Positions 17,595 through 26,274 are shown, numbered from the stretch's first letter. The stretch is 64,000 bases of DNA from Polyangiaceae bacterium (GCA_020633235.1 JACKEA010000006.1:1-64000); one strand, 5' to 3'. Numbers and translations: made by a program. Notes: generated by a model from the sequence alone, not told the origin.

Positions 17595-18348
17595 CGTCGT
17601 CGTCGTGCCCATTCACGATGGCGGCGTACTCGGCGAAGCCAATGGTGTTGGCGGCGCTCTCCGCTTCGGGCTGCACGTACAGGATTCGAAGCGGCGGTTC
17701 GGGCGTTCCCACGAGGTTCCGGACCTGCGCCAAGCCTCGCGTTGCGCGTGCGCGAACGCTCGGAAACACCTCGTCATAGAGCTGCGCGGGTACTTCAACC
17801 AGCCCCAGAGCGGACAGATCGCTCAGCAGATGCAGGTACTTCTGGAGGTACTTCGAGCTGGATGCTGCCGCCACCGCGATCACGCCATCCACGATGGCGC
17901 GTAGGCCGGCCTTCTTGGCAAGCTCGAGGTACTGGTCTTGCTTGGTTCGGCGCGACGTCTGCGCCGTCTTGAGCTCCAGCAGATAGAACGTGTCGCAGCT
18001 CGCCGTCGCCAGCAGGTAGTCCGCCTTCGCGGTCTTGTTGGGGGATGGCTCCCCGTCGCCGTACAGCATGCCGCGGCGGAGCGGCAGCTCGGGGATCATC
18101 ACCGTGTGGAGCTCGACCCCGACATGCGCGCTGACGACTTCTCGGAGGTACAGCGCGAAGAAAACGTCCGCGCGTCGCTCGAGCTGGTACGCCGGAAGGT
18201 GACGCCAGCGGTCGAGCAGGGCGAACACAGTGGTGATGCTTGGGTTCGAAGGAAGACTGCGGCCGGCGGATAACCGCTGGCTCTGCCGGTCATCGAGCTC
18301 GCGTGCCATTTCTCGAGCCACCGTCTCACGGGGCGCAACCGCTGTCAT
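17521..18348 (-). CDS. PD-(D/E)XK nuclease-like protein
   Basis: 275 aa; an alternative ATG lies 14 codons in (MARELDD). The central segment KADYLLATASCDTFYLLELK has the spacing of a PD-(D/E)XK catalytic core: Asp in ADYLL, then Glu-x-Lys in ELK, with a following helix (DQYLELAKKAGLRAIV). The N-terminal 80 residues are helical (RWRHLPAYQLERRADVFFAL) and the C-terminus returns to strands (PPLRILYVQPEAES). No membrane segment. It converges on, and overlaps, the three-Cys-motif gene, and is divergent from the sigma-54 activator at 18396 with a 47-bp gap. Nuclease assignment is from the motif alone. Confidence 0.6.
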   Translation of the reverse strand: MTAVAPRETVAREMARELDDRQSQRLSAGRSLPSNPSITTVFALLDRWRHLPAYQLERRADVFFALYLREVVSAHVGVELHTVMIPELPLRRGMLYGDGEPSPNKTAKADYLLATASCDTFYLLELKTAQTSRRTKQDQYLELAKKAGLRAIVDGVIAVAAASSSKYLQKYLHLLSDLSALGLVEVPAQLYDEVFPSVRARATRGLAQVRNLVGTPEPPLRILYVQPEAESAANTIGFAEYAAIVNGHDDDVSRAFARALRQWIEPAGQVRPTSL

Positions 18349-18395
18349 GGGCCCGCCGCCTTGACCTCCGGGTATGGTGGCCTGAACGTGACACT

Positions 18396-19673
18396 GTGAC
18401 CGAGTCCAAGACGGAGACCGACGACCATGCGGGGCCGTCGCCGGAGCCGGAGGAGCAGTACGAGCCTGCGCTACTGGTCGCCTACCCGACGCCGGCCGTG
18501 CTTCCGCTGCCGCCGTCGGGCGCCGTGGTAGGGCGTGTCTGGTTCGAAGATCGCGGCGTGGCGGACTCCAAGATCTCCCGAGAGCACGTGAGCTTCGCGC
18601 GGGCTGGAGCCGCGACCGGAATCACTGACGCCCGCGCGCGCAACGGCAGTTGGCTGGACGGCATTCGGTTGCAGCCAAATGTCCGCGCGCCGCTTCGAGA
18701 CGGCAGCGTCATTCGCCTTGGACGCACCCTGTTGGTGTTTCGCGAGCGCTATCGGGGCGAGGCCCAGCCGCAAGCGCCCATTGGAGAACTCGTCGCACCG
18801 CTTGGACTCTCCGCGCTTCGTCGGGAGATGCTGGCGCTTTCAAAGCGCCCCACGCAGAACGTTCTCATCGAAGGGGAAACCGGATCCGGAAAGGAGCTCG
18901 TTGCTCGCGCAATCGCGGCCCAGCTCCGTCCAGGTCGCCCGTTCGCTCCCGTGAACGTCGCGGGTGTGGCTTCCGGAGTGTTCGAGTCGCAGTTCTTTGG
19001 CTATGTGGCGGGCGCGTTCTCGGGGAGTGGGCGTGGCTCCCCAGGAATCGTGATGCGGCACCACGGCGGATGCGTCTTCCTGGACGAGATCGGCGAGCTT
19101 CCCGCTGAGATGCAGCCCAAGCTCCTGCGTCTGCTCGACAATCGCGAACTGTTGCCTGTGGGTGCAGACCACGCGACCACGGTGGACGTGCTGATCATCG
19201 CAGCCACCAACCGCCCTCTCGACGAGATGGTCGAGCAAGGCGCATTCCGCCGCGACTTGCTCGCGCGTTTCGCCGCCGCGCGACTCGAGATCGCGCCACT
19301 GCGGGAACGCCCCGAAGATGTGTTCGCGATCGCCGCTGCGCTGCGTGACCGAGCAGGAATGCCGCTGGACCCGCTTCAGGTAGAGGTGGAAGCAGTGGAG
19401 CGACTCATGCTGCACGCGCTTCCCGCCAACGTGCGCGAGTTGGAGGCCGTACTGTTGCGTGCCGGGTCACTCGATCCGTCCGGCGCCCTGAGGCTGTCAT
19501 CCGTGGAGAAGGTGGTCGGGCCCGCTCCAACGTCGCGACCCGCGCCGCTGGTCCCGGAGCGGGTGCGACAGGTGTTGGACAAGTGTAATGGAAACCGCAG
19601 CCGCGCAGCACGCGAGCTCGGCGTGTCTCGAGGGCAGCTGTTGCGGTTTCTGGCCGCGAACGGGATGGGTTGA
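18396..19673 (+). CDS. FHA-domain sigma-54-dependent transcriptional activator
   Basis: 425 aa, GTG start. FHA domain at 25-115 with SREH and NGSWLDG; AAA+ sigma-54 interaction domain at 125-360 with Walker A GETGSGKE (160-167), Walker B CVFLDE (226-231) and GELPAEMQPKLLRLLDN; Fis-type helix-turn-helix at the end (CNGNRSRAARELGVSRGQLL). In myxobacteria such FHA activators bind phosphothreonine peptides from Ser/Thr kinase pathways and drive sigma-54 promoters. Oddity: the sigma-54 contact loop, normally GAFTGA, reads GAFSGS (206-211). The threonine is often essential, so activation could be altered. The gene converges on a Ser/Thr kinase gene with one base between stops, a likely functional partner (inference). 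Confidence 0.9.
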   Translation: MTESKTETDDHAGPSPEPEEQYEPALLVAYPTPAVLPLPPSGAVVGRVWFEDRGVADSKISREHVSFARAGAATGITDARARNGSWLDGIRLQPNVRAPLRDGSVIRLGRTLLVFRERYRGEAQPQAPIGELVAPLGLSALRREMLALSKRPTQNVLIEGETGSGKELVARAIAAQLRPGRPFAPVNVAGVASGVFESQFFGYVAGAFSGSGRGSPGIVMRHHGGCVFLDEIGELPAEMQPKLLRLLDNRELLPVGADHATTVDVLIIAATNRPLDEMVEQGAFRRDLLARFAAARLEIAPLRERPEDVFAIAAALRDRAGMPLDPLQVEVEAVERLMLHALPANVRELEAVLLRAGSLDPSGALRLSSVEKVVGPAPTSRPAPLVPERVRQVLDKCNGNRSRAARELGVSRGQLLRFLAANGMG

Positions 19674-19674
19674 G

Positions 19675-21390
19675 TCACCGGCAAGAGAACTTGCCGCAAC
19701 GTCGCGGCGGAGGGTTCTTTGGATCGTCCAAGAAGAAGGTCAGGTTCTTCACATGAAGTCCGATAGCGCTTGTGAAACGCCCGCCCTTCACCAGTCCCCT
19801 GCAAAGCACGCCGCGCTGCAGGTCGGCGTGCACTTCTCCTCTTGCTATTACCATCGCCCCGTTCTTGATGGTTACTGAAAGGCCGTGCTGGGCTACCAAG
19901 CCAGCGGTCACCTCCAGATACTCGGATGCGAGCTGGTTGTTCTGAGTGGTCTTGAGAGCGGTGCACGCCTCGTCTCGTCCCACGCCAGCGATCCGGAAGC
20001 ACACCTCGGCGTTTGGGTAGCGACATTGTATGTCGGCCGTCTTGCCATTGTCCTCGACCGCCGCACCACCCGTTCGCAGGCGGAACGTTGTCTTCGCAGG
20101 GATTACGTCGTTGCAGCGTCCTCCGCAGTCCGTGCCAGAGCCGCATTGCCCAAGCGTGTCGGACGGACAAACGAACTCCGTCGCCGGCGCTGATGTTGCC
20201 TCTGGCAAGCTCGGGCTGAGTGAAGTCTCCTCACTTGTCCCGCCGGCGGTAATCGTTGGAAGCGGCGCTGGCGCTTCGCCTCGCGTCAGCACCTGCCAGG
20301 CACCCGCAGCGCCCAGCGCCAACGCCGTGCCCACTCCGAATAACCCGGCCCACAGCACCAGCGGCGAACCGCGCTCGGCCGCACGCTCCGGCAGCGAGAC
20401 GTGGGGCGCGCTGGTCGGCTCCTGGCTCGGGCGCACGCCCGAGAGTGTTGGCTGTGCTGTTGTTGCTAGCAGCGCGGAAGCCTCGAGGTCCGTCACCGGT
20501 GCTGCGACGGAGGGTAACGGCCCCGGCATCACGTCGAGGCGTGCTGCCAGGTGTGCGCCGGTCGGGAAGCGTTGGGAAACCTGGAGCGCCAAGCACCCTG
20601 CCGCCAAGTCGCGCCAAGCTCCGGGGGGCACACGCGTGAGCCACGGCGCCCCGCCGTGGGCAAAGCGTCGGTACTCCTGCAGGTACTCCGCGTGCTCGGA
20701 GCCCGCACCGAGCCCGGTGGGATGCACGCCGCCCATCAGCTGCCAGAGGATGACGCCATACGCGAAGACGTCGGCTGCAGGACTGGGCAACGATGTTCCG
20801 AAGGCCAGCGGGTCGAGCAGTTCCGGTGCCATGAACGCGGGCGTGCCGACGACGTGACCCGCCGCTGTGAGCGGACGTGGGTTCTTGTCGCGGACGGCGA
20901 TGCCGAAGTCCACCAGCTTGACGCCCGCTGGGTCGCCAGCGTTCGCCCAGAACGTGTGTGCCAGCAGAACGTTCTGCGGCTTGAGATCCCGGTGCACCAG
21001 GCCTTGTGAGTGGAGGTACCCGAGCGCATGGGAAATGTGACGTGCGACCCACGCGCGCTGGTCTGGACCGAGCTGTTGATCCGCGAGCGCCCTCGTCAGC
21101 GTGACGCCGTCGACGAAGTCGAGCACGATGCCCAGTGTGCTGCGCGAGAGATCTTCGAAGAGTCCGTGACAACGAACCAGTGAGGGATGACTGAGGGCGG
21201 CGAGGGCACGTGCCTCGCGGCGGGCACGCTCCATCTGGGAAGTGCGCGCGTCGCTGATCTCCACGAGCTTGACGGCTCTGGGCTGCCCTTCGAGTGCATC
21301 GGTCGCCTTCCACACGGACCCCTGGCCGCCTTGGCCAAGTGGCGCCGTCAGCACGTACCGGTCGATGCGTTCCCCCGCAGCGAAGTGCAC
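19675..21390 (-). CDS. Membrane Ser/Thr protein kinase with extracytoplasmic domain
   Basis: 571 aa, GTG start. Kinase domain 8-300: glycine loop GQGGQGSV (19-26), Lys41, catalytic HRDLKPQN (133-140), DFG (161-163) and GTPAFMAPE. All catalytic residues are present. A Pro/Ser/Ala-rich linker leads to one membrane segment near 345-367 (PLVLWAGLFGVGTALALGAA). The C-terminal ~180 residues are outside the membrane and contain several cysteines (CPSDTLGQCGSGTDCGGRC), a likely sensor domain of unknown ligand. Convergent with the FHA activator, whose FHA domain could read its phosphorylation (inference). Confidence 0.92.
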   Translation of the reverse strand: MHFAAGERIDRYVLTAPLGQGGQGSVWKATDALEGQPRAVKLVEISDARTSQMERARREARALAALSHPSLVRCHGLFEDLSRSTLGIVLDFVDGVTLTRALADQQLGPDQRAWVARHISHALGYLHSQGLVHRDLKPQNVLLAHTFWANAGDPAGVKLVDFGIAVRDKNPRPLTAAGHVVGTPAFMAPELLDPLAFGTSLPSPAADVFAYGVILWQLMGGVHPTGLGAGSEHAEYLQEYRRFAHGGAPWLTRVPPGAWRDLAAGCLALQVSQRFPTGAHLAARLDVMPGPLPSVAAPVTDLEASALLATTAQPTLSGVRPSQEPTSAPHVSLPERAAERGSPLVLWAGLFGVGTALALGAAGAWQVLTRGEAPAPLPTITAGGTSEETSLSPSLPEATSAPATEFVCPSDTLGQCGSGTDCGGRCNDVIPAKTTFRLRTGGAAVEDNGKTADIQCRYPNAEVCFRIAGVGRDEACTALKTTQNNQLASEYLEVTAGLVAQHGLSVTIKNGAMVIARGEVHADLQRGVLCRGLVKGGRFTSAIGLHVKNLTFFLDDPKNPPPRRCGKFSCR

Positions 21391-21562
21391 GACGGCATTG
21401 TAGTCGACTCAGCTCTGGCGGCGGCGTTCATCTAGCGTCTGCGATCACCTCTCACGCTGGGTTCGGCGATCGCGATCACCCCTGCTGCCAAGGAAATGCA
21501 GCGCTTTTCCTGCAGGTACGCCGGCATGCCGGTTGCTGAGGCCCTGGACGAAAGGAGAAGCC

Positions 21563-22267
21563 ATGACTTCGACGTCCGAGCAGAACACCCCACGCGAGTT
21601 CGTGAGCGCCGTGGAACGACTGATGTATCCACCGGAGATACTGGTCCGCCGCGTGCGAGAGCATCTCGCCGCCCGGGGCGGCAACCTGGAGCGTGCCGCT
21701 CACAGCATCATCTCCGAGCAGTCCATGTCGTCCGCCATTGCCGGCGGCCTTGCGGCGGTGCCTGCCGTGATGCCAGGCGTTGGTACCGCCCTGACGGTAA
21801 TGGGCGGCGTGCTCACGGAGATGCTCTACGTGCTCAAGATGGAGTCCGAGCTGTGCATGATGTTGGCGTCGCTTCACTCCTTCGACATTCATAGCCCCCA
21901 GGAGCGGCGCCTCGCCATGTTGCTGGCCTCTGTGGGCACCTTCGAGGTGCAGCAGAAGGAATCCGCGCTCGCGAGCCTCGGTATTGCGTCCATGGAAGCC
22001 GTGTGGAACTACGCCCCGCGGGAGACCGGAAAGTTGCTGCTCGAGGTCGTGGGTCAGGGCCTGGTTCGGAGTGCCGCCGGACGTAGCGCGCGCACGTTGT
22101 TCCTGGCTGTTCCGTTCGTGGGAATCGGCATCGGCGCGATGACGAACAAGATGCTCACGCAACGCGTCGGCGTACGGGCGCACGCCGAGCTCGGGTTGCG
22201 GCGCCAGGTACTGGGCAAGGGAACGCCCTGGGCTACTTCCGACAAGGAACCCTCTCCAGCGACGTGA
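21563..22267 (+). CDS. EcsC-like helical membrane-associated protein
   Basis: 234 aa. Start supported by AAGGAG eight bases upstream. The middle part is hydrophobic and Gly/Ala-rich (AIAGGLAAVPAVMPGVGTAL and TLFLAVPFVGIGIGAMTNKM), between amphipathic helices. The pattern of a Gly-rich hairpin plus MLYVLKMESELCMMLASLHS is like EcsC family proteins, which are peripheral or membrane proteins of uncertain role near ABC transporters. No transporter genes lie nearby, so the family name is tentative. The N-terminus has no signal peptide. Monocistronic by spacing. Confidence 0.5.
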   Translation: MTSTSEQNTPREFVSAVERLMYPPEILVRRVREHLAARGGNLERAAHSIISEQSMSSAIAGGLAAVPAVMPGVGTALTVMGGVLTEMLYVLKMESELCMMLASLHSFDIHSPQERRLAMLLASVGTFEVQQKESALASLGIASMEAVWNYAPRETGKLLLEVVGQGLVRSAAGRSARTLFLAVPFVGIGIGAMTNKMLTQRVGVRAHAELGLRRQVLGKGTPWATSDKEPSPAT

Positions 22268-22359
22268 CGTCTCGTCGTGTTCAGTCGTGAACCGCCTGTC
22301 CGGATGCGACCCGTCTCGTCGCATGGGCCCCCTACAGTGAGGGGTGAAAGGGGTGATCA

Positions 22360-22785
22360 GTGATCAAGCGCGTATTGGGATTCATGCTCTGGGCTCTGCT
22401 CGTGGCCTGCTCCGGTGGCACGGATGACGGCGGTGGCGCCGCGACCAACAAAGCAAACCCGTGTGCGACGCCCGGGGCCACCTACCTGGTGCATTGCAGC
22501 GAGCAGTCCGGGGACTGCGGGTCGATTCCGGATTCGGTCACGAACATCGGCAGCGATGGAACCGTGGCGAATCCCATCAAGTGCGCCAGAATCGAGCAGG
22601 ATGGCTGCACGGCGCGGGACACGGACTGCAAGCAGAGCGCGAACGGCTGCAACATCAGCTCCACATTCAAGACCACGTTTGCGCAAGACGGCAGCTCCGC
22701 CACGTCCCTCAACACGATCTCGGTGACCTGCTCGGACGGCTCCTTCTGCACGTCCACCTACGCCTGCACGCTCACCCGCCAGTAG
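22360..22785 (+). CDS. Small Cys-containing lipoprotein, 141 aa
   Basis: GTG start; signal MIKRVLGFMLWALLVACSGG with lipobox LVAC. The mature part begins with a short Gly/Asp linker and holds ten cysteines, for example HCSEQSGDCGSIPDSV, TDCKQSANGC and SVTCSDGSFC, suggesting disulphides in an extracytoplasmic domain. It is beta-prone and Thr/Ser-rich. No known domain. Stands alone between the EcsC-like gene and a convergent lipoprotein gene at 22821. Confidence 0.7.
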   Translation: MIKRVLGFMLWALLVACSGGTDDGGGAATNKANPCATPGATYLVHCSEQSGDCGSIPDSVTNIGSDGTVANPIKCARIEQDGCTARDTDCKQSANGCNISSTFKTTFAQDGSSATSLNTISVTCSDGSFCTSTYACTLTRQ

Positions 22786-22820
22786 CCCGGCGCCGCTCTC
22801 GCGGCATCGACCGTGCGAGA

Positions 22821-23180
22821 CTACGGTCGACCTTGGGGTGCGGGCGCACCAGGCGCAGTCGGTCGCGCCGCCCAGCACTGTACAAAGAGATGTCCTTCGT
22901 ACTTGCTCTCGGTCTCGACTCTGGCCGCTGCTACGTTGGGGCCGCCCCACGCGGCGCCCTGTGAGGTCTGGCCAACGATGGTGCCGTCGTCGCGCAGCAC
23001 GGCGTATCCGTGAGGGCAAAGCAGGCCAGCCTTCTCGTAGCATGCGCCTTGGTCACGCTTGCAGGTGATCCACGCGCCGGGGATGCCGTTTGGCGCGGTG
23101 ACCAAGCGATAGCTGACGGGGTTCTTGTGACCACCGCACGCCGTACACGCGAGGAGCGTCAAGAGCGAGACGAGGCGCAT
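22821..23180 (-). CDS. Small lipoprotein, 119 aa
   Basis: Start chosen at MRLVSLLTLLACTACGG, which gives a complete lipoprotein signal (TAC or LAC lipobox); the longer open frame upstream is out of character. The mature part reads WITCKRDQGACYEKAGLLC and GYAVLRDDGTIVGQTSQGAA, with a Cys trio that may form a small disulphide-linked fold. Similar small Cys lipoproteins occur in myxobacteria with unknown function. Convergent with 22360. Confidence 0.65.
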   Translation of the reverse strand: MRLVSLLTLLACTACGGHKNPVSYRLVTAPNGIPGAWITCKRDQGACYEKAGLLCPHGYAVLRDDGTIVGQTSQGAAWGGPNVAAARVETESKYEGHLFVQCWAARPTAPGAPAPQGRP

Positions 23181-23392
23181 GACCGTGGCATGATCTCCTG
23201 GCAAACGCCTCGCGTGCAAGGGGCGGATCCAGGCGTACTTGTGGGACGCACGGGAGGTGGCTGGAGCACGATTCGTCACGCCGAAGTCGGAGCAAACGCG
23301 GCTTCCCATTGTGCAAACCCTGCACAACTTGTCTGCCAACTTGTGCGAGCTCTGCACAAGCGCCGCCGTGGCCGAAAACCCATGCGCCTGAG

Positions 23393-23432
23393 ATCGTTCG
23401 GTTCCGAACGAATTTCGGCGCGCGAAACCCCC
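23393..23432 (+). repeat. Interspersed repeat, second type (near-palindrome form)
   Basis: Contains tcgttcggttccgaacgaat followed by ttcggcgcgcgaaacccc. The arms CGTTCGG and CCGAACG are complementary around a 2-nt centre. Related copies are at 31420, 32785 and 41899 and in the array after 51.4 kb. Confidence 0.65.
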
Positions 23433-23467
23433 TGCGAAGCCGCGGAATCACCCGGGCGTGTTTCGCC

Positions 23468-23503
23468 ACAAAGCAAAAATTGTCATGACTTTTTTTGCTT
23501 TGT
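23468..23503. promoter_or_regulatory. Inverted repeat upstream of the ATPase gene
   Basis: Perfect 12-bp arms acaaagcaaaaa (23468-23479) and tttttgctttgt (23492-23503), 12-bp spacer, 16 bp before the ATG at 23520, in an AT-rich island. A regulator-binding site over the promoter is the simplest reading. A similar layout (9-bp arms, 12-bp spacer) precedes the gene at 55040. Confidence 0.65.
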
Positions 23504-23519
23504 AGCTAAATTTGCCGGC

Positions 23520-24692
23520 ATGCACGCCCGGGCTCTCTTGCCCATGATTCGCGAAGATTTGGCAGAAAAGATGGTCTTCCTGGCCGGCCCTCGGCAGGTC
23601 GGGAAGACCACACTGGCGCGGCAAGTCTTGGAGCTAGAGGGGGCTGGCGCCTACTTCTCCTGGGACAACATCCAGCATCGGCGGGCTGCCCGCGCCGGAC
23701 AGTGGCCGGAGCCGCCGGCGCTCTTGGTGTTGGATGAGCTGCACAAGCAGCGCGGTTGGAAGCGCTGGCTGAAGGGCGAGTACGACGCGCACGTTGGGGA
23801 GTATCGCTATCTCGTGACTGGAAGCGCGCGGCTCGACGTGTACCGCCGCGGCGGGGACTCGCTCCAAGGGCGCTACCATCATCATCGCTTGCACCCCTTC
23901 AGTGTGCGCGAGTTGGCGGGACTGCTCCCCGGCGCGGAGCCCGGCCAGCCGCTGGCATTGGGTACAGGTGCGGGCTCGGCGAAGGAGAGCACGACTCAGC
24001 TGCTGGAACGTGGCGGCTTCCCCGAGCCGTTCCTGAGCGGGAGTGAGCGCAGCCGCCGCCGCTGGCGAAAGGAACGCAGCGAGCGCTTCGTGCGCGAGGA
24101 CGTGCGCGAGCTCGAGGCCGTGCGAGACCTGGCGAACATCGAGCTGCTGGTGGACATGCTGCCCGAGCGCGTCGGTAGCCCTTTGTCCGTCAACTCGCTG
24201 TGCCGGGATCTGGAAGTCAGCCACCGCGCGGTGTCCAACTGGCTCGAGATCCTCTCGCGGCTGTACTTCTCCTTTCGTCTGCCGCCGTACACACACCGCG
24301 CCATTCGGGGCCTCAAGAAGGAGCAGAAGACCTACCTCTGGGATTGGTCTCTGGTATCCGACCCCGGACCCCGCTTGGAGAACATGCTGGCCAGTCACCT
24401 GCTGAAGCTGTGCCACCACTTGGAAGACGTCGAAGGCCGCGCCGCCAAGCTCCACTATCTTCGTGATCGTAACGGTCGTGAGCTGGACTTCCTGGTCACG
24501 GTCGACAAAAAGCCGTGGTTCGCCGTGGAAGCGAAGACGACGGAAACCGCCATTGGCTCGCCCCTGCGCTACTTCCGGGATCGCCTCCACATTCCGCACG
24601 TGTACCAGTGCGTGCTCCACGGCACGCGCACCTACGTGCAAGACGGCGTCACCGTCGTTCCCGCGTATCGCTTCCTCGAAGCCGTCGCCTGA
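23520..24692 (+). CDS. AAA ATPase with DUF4143 domain
   Basis: 390 aa from MHARALLPMIREDL, the ATG just after the inverted repeat; the frame runs further upstream but lacks protein character. N-terminal AAA_14 ATPase: Walker A FLAGPRQVGKTTL (residues ~20-32), Walker B LLVLDELHK (~63-71), sensor LVTGSARLD. C-terminal DUF4143 with a restriction-nuclease-like fold: YLRDRNGRELDFLVT then WFAVEAKTT, where Asp and Glu-x-Lys fit a PD-(D/E)XK active site. Such proteins are common accessory genes, sometimes counted with mobile or defence genes. The role is unknown. The operator-like repeat suggests controlled expression. Confidence 0.88.
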   Translation: MHARALLPMIREDLAEKMVFLAGPRQVGKTTLARQVLELEGAGAYFSWDNIQHRRAARAGQWPEPPALLVLDELHKQRGWKRWLKGEYDAHVGEYRYLVTGSARLDVYRRGGDSLQGRYHHHRLHPFSVRELAGLLPGAEPGQPLALGTGAGSAKESTTQLLERGGFPEPFLSGSERSRRRWRKERSERFVREDVRELEAVRDLANIELLVDMLPERVGSPLSVNSLCRDLEVSHRAVSNWLEILSRLYFSFRLPPYTHRAIRGLKKEQKTYLWDWSLVSDPGPRLENMLASHLLKLCHHLEDVEGRAAKLHYLRDRNGRELDFLVTVDKKPWFAVEAKTTETAIGSPLRYFRDRLHIPHVYQCVLHGTRTYVQDGVTVVPAYRFLEAVA

Positions 24693-24698
24693 TGTCGC

Positions 24699-24743
24699 CT
24701 CGCCGCGGAAACGTCCAAAGCGGGCGTCGCGCCGAACCAACAT
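24699..24743 (-). repeat. Interspersed repeat copy 4
   Basis: Reverse-strand copy: gggcgtcgcgccgaaccaac at one end and cgccgcggaaacg at the other. It lies 7 bp after the ATPase stop codon. Confidence 0.6.
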
Positions 24744-24915
24744 CAAACCGCTGAAGGTCGGGATCCACTGGATCCGCGCGCTCGCCCTGGGGCGAGAGCC
24801 AACGGATCCGCTGGCGGCAGCGGCGGCCGGCGTGTCGCGGAAAACGCGGTTGGCGCGCGGCGTGCTTGTGTCCGGCGCGCCGGGAGATCCTCGGCGGGAG
24901 GAAGTCGAAGAGCAC

Positions 24916-26274
24916 ATGAAACGCGCGTCGCAGTCATCGCCCCCGCGCCTGATTCCGGATTTGCCTCCGTGCGCGCCTGCGCGCCACGTGCCGGCACCGA
25001 AAGGGGTGGGACGAGCCCTCGCTGCGGCGGTGTTGCTCTTCGTTTCGAGCGCTCACGCCGACGTGCTGGTGGACGAGCCCTTCGACGACGCCAACGTGGC
25101 GGCGCGCGGCTGGTTCGATGCCACCAACGTCACGATCGACAGCAGCGGTTGTCAGCAGGGCGGCTGCCTGCGCTACCACTACGCACCGGGGGACGTGACG
25201 CCTGGCGGCAAGGGCACGTTGCGCATCCAGTTCCCGGAATCCGAGGTGCTGTTCGTCCGCTACTACACCAAGTACAGCGCCACCTGGAAGTTTCGCCCGA
25301 GCTACGGCCCCCACGAGCTGTACGTGCTCACCAACCTGGACGGCAAGTGGATCGGCCCGGCCGAAACCCACCTCACGGGCTACATCGAGCACGTGGAGGG
25401 CAAGCCGACCATCTCGGGACAGGACACGCTGAACGTCGATCAATCCCAGATCGGCGTGGACCTCACCCAGATCACCGAGCAGCGCGGCGCCCACGGCTGC
25501 AACGGAGCCAGTGACGCCTACGGCAAGGGCGACTGCTACTCCACGGGTACGCTGTATCGCAACGGCAAGTCCTTCAAGCCGTCGGGGCTCACCCCGGTGT
25601 TCACGGCGACGGCGGGGCCCTACTTCCAAGGAGATTGGCACGAGGTGATCGTCGAGATGCGCCTCAACAGCGTGACGCCGACCTCCACCAGCAAGGACGG
25701 CCACGTGCGTTACTGGTTCGACGGGCAGCCCGTGATCGACATCTCCGACATGGTGTGGCGTACCGGCAAGAGCTCGAGCATGCGCTTCAACGAGTTTCTG
25801 ATCGGGCCCTACTATCACGACGGCGCGCCGCAGAATCAGGACTGGTACATCGACGAGCTGCGCATCGCGACCACCGCCGGCGAGGTCGGCCTCAATGCCA
25901 CTCCCACCGACGCCGGCACGGGCGGCACTCCCGGCGCGGGCGGAAGCGCCGGCACGGGCGGCACTCCCGGCGCGGGCGGCACTCCCGGCACGGGCGGCAC
26001 TCCCGGCGCGGGCGGCACTCCCGGCACGGACGCAGCCACCGGCGGCAATCCCGGCACTGACGCCGGCGCGGGCGGCGCTCCCGGCACTGACGCCGGCGCG
26101 GGCGGCGCTCCGAGCGGAGCGGACGACAGCGGCTGCAGCTGCCGCACACCGCGGAACGACTCGTCGCCCCGCGGCTTCGGTTGGCTCGCGCTGCTGGCCG
26201 TCGTCGCGGCGAGACGAGCGCGACGGGCATCGCGCCGCACCGACAATCAGTTGAAGTCGATGAAGGGGACGTAG
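24916..26274 (+). CDS. Secreted MYXO-CTERM protein with jelly-roll-like domain
   Basis: 452 aa. Start at MKRASQSSPPRL; signal core GVGRALAAAVLLFVSSAHA, cleavage before DVLVDE. Residues ~50-315 look like a polysaccharide-binding or lyase-type beta-sandwich (LVDEPFDDANVAARGWFDA, WKFRPSYGPHELYVLTNLD, HVRYWFDGQPVIDISDM, QDWYIDELRIATT). Next comes a ~70-residue GGTPGAGG repeat linker, then the MYXO-CTERM tail GCSCRTPR, hydrophobic helix FGWLALLAVVAA and Arg cluster. In myxobacteria this tail is thought to direct processing and cell-surface or vesicle anchoring. The last codons run through interspersed repeat copy 5, so the natural C-terminus may have been lengthened. Overlaps the convergent gene by 28 bp. 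Confidence 0.85.
   Translation: MKRASQSSPPRLIPDLPPCAPARHVPAPKGVGRALAAAVLLFVSSAHADVLVDEPFDDANVAARGWFDATNVTIDSSGCQQGGCLRYHYAPGDVTPGGKGTLRIQFPESEVLFVRYYTKYSATWKFRPSYGPHELYVLTNLDGKWIGPAETHLTGYIEHVEGKPTISGQDTLNVDQSQIGVDLTQITEQRGAHGCNGASDAYGKGDCYSTGTLYRNGKSFKPSGLTPVFTATAGPYFQGDWHEVIVEMRLNSVTPTSTSKDGHVRYWFDGQPVIDISDMVWRTGKSSSMRFNEFLIGPYYHDGAPQNQDWYIDELRIATTAGEVGLNATPTDAGTGGTPGAGGSAGTGGTPGAGGTPGTGGTPGAGGTPGTDAATGGNPGTDAGAGGAPGTDAGAGGAPSGADDSGCSCRTPRNDSSPRGFGWLALLAVVAARRARRASRRTDNQLKSMKGT
25910..26110 (+). repeat. Gly-rich collagen-like coding repeat
   Basis: Degenerate tandem units around ggcggcactcccggc encode GGTPG/AGG repeats that form the linker before the MYXO-CTERM tail. Confidence 0.8.
26218..26246 (-). 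repeat. Interspersed repeat copy 5
   Basis: Contains cgacgggcatcgcgccgcac. It forms the last codons of the MYXO-CTERM gene (RRASRRTD). Confidence 0.6.
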
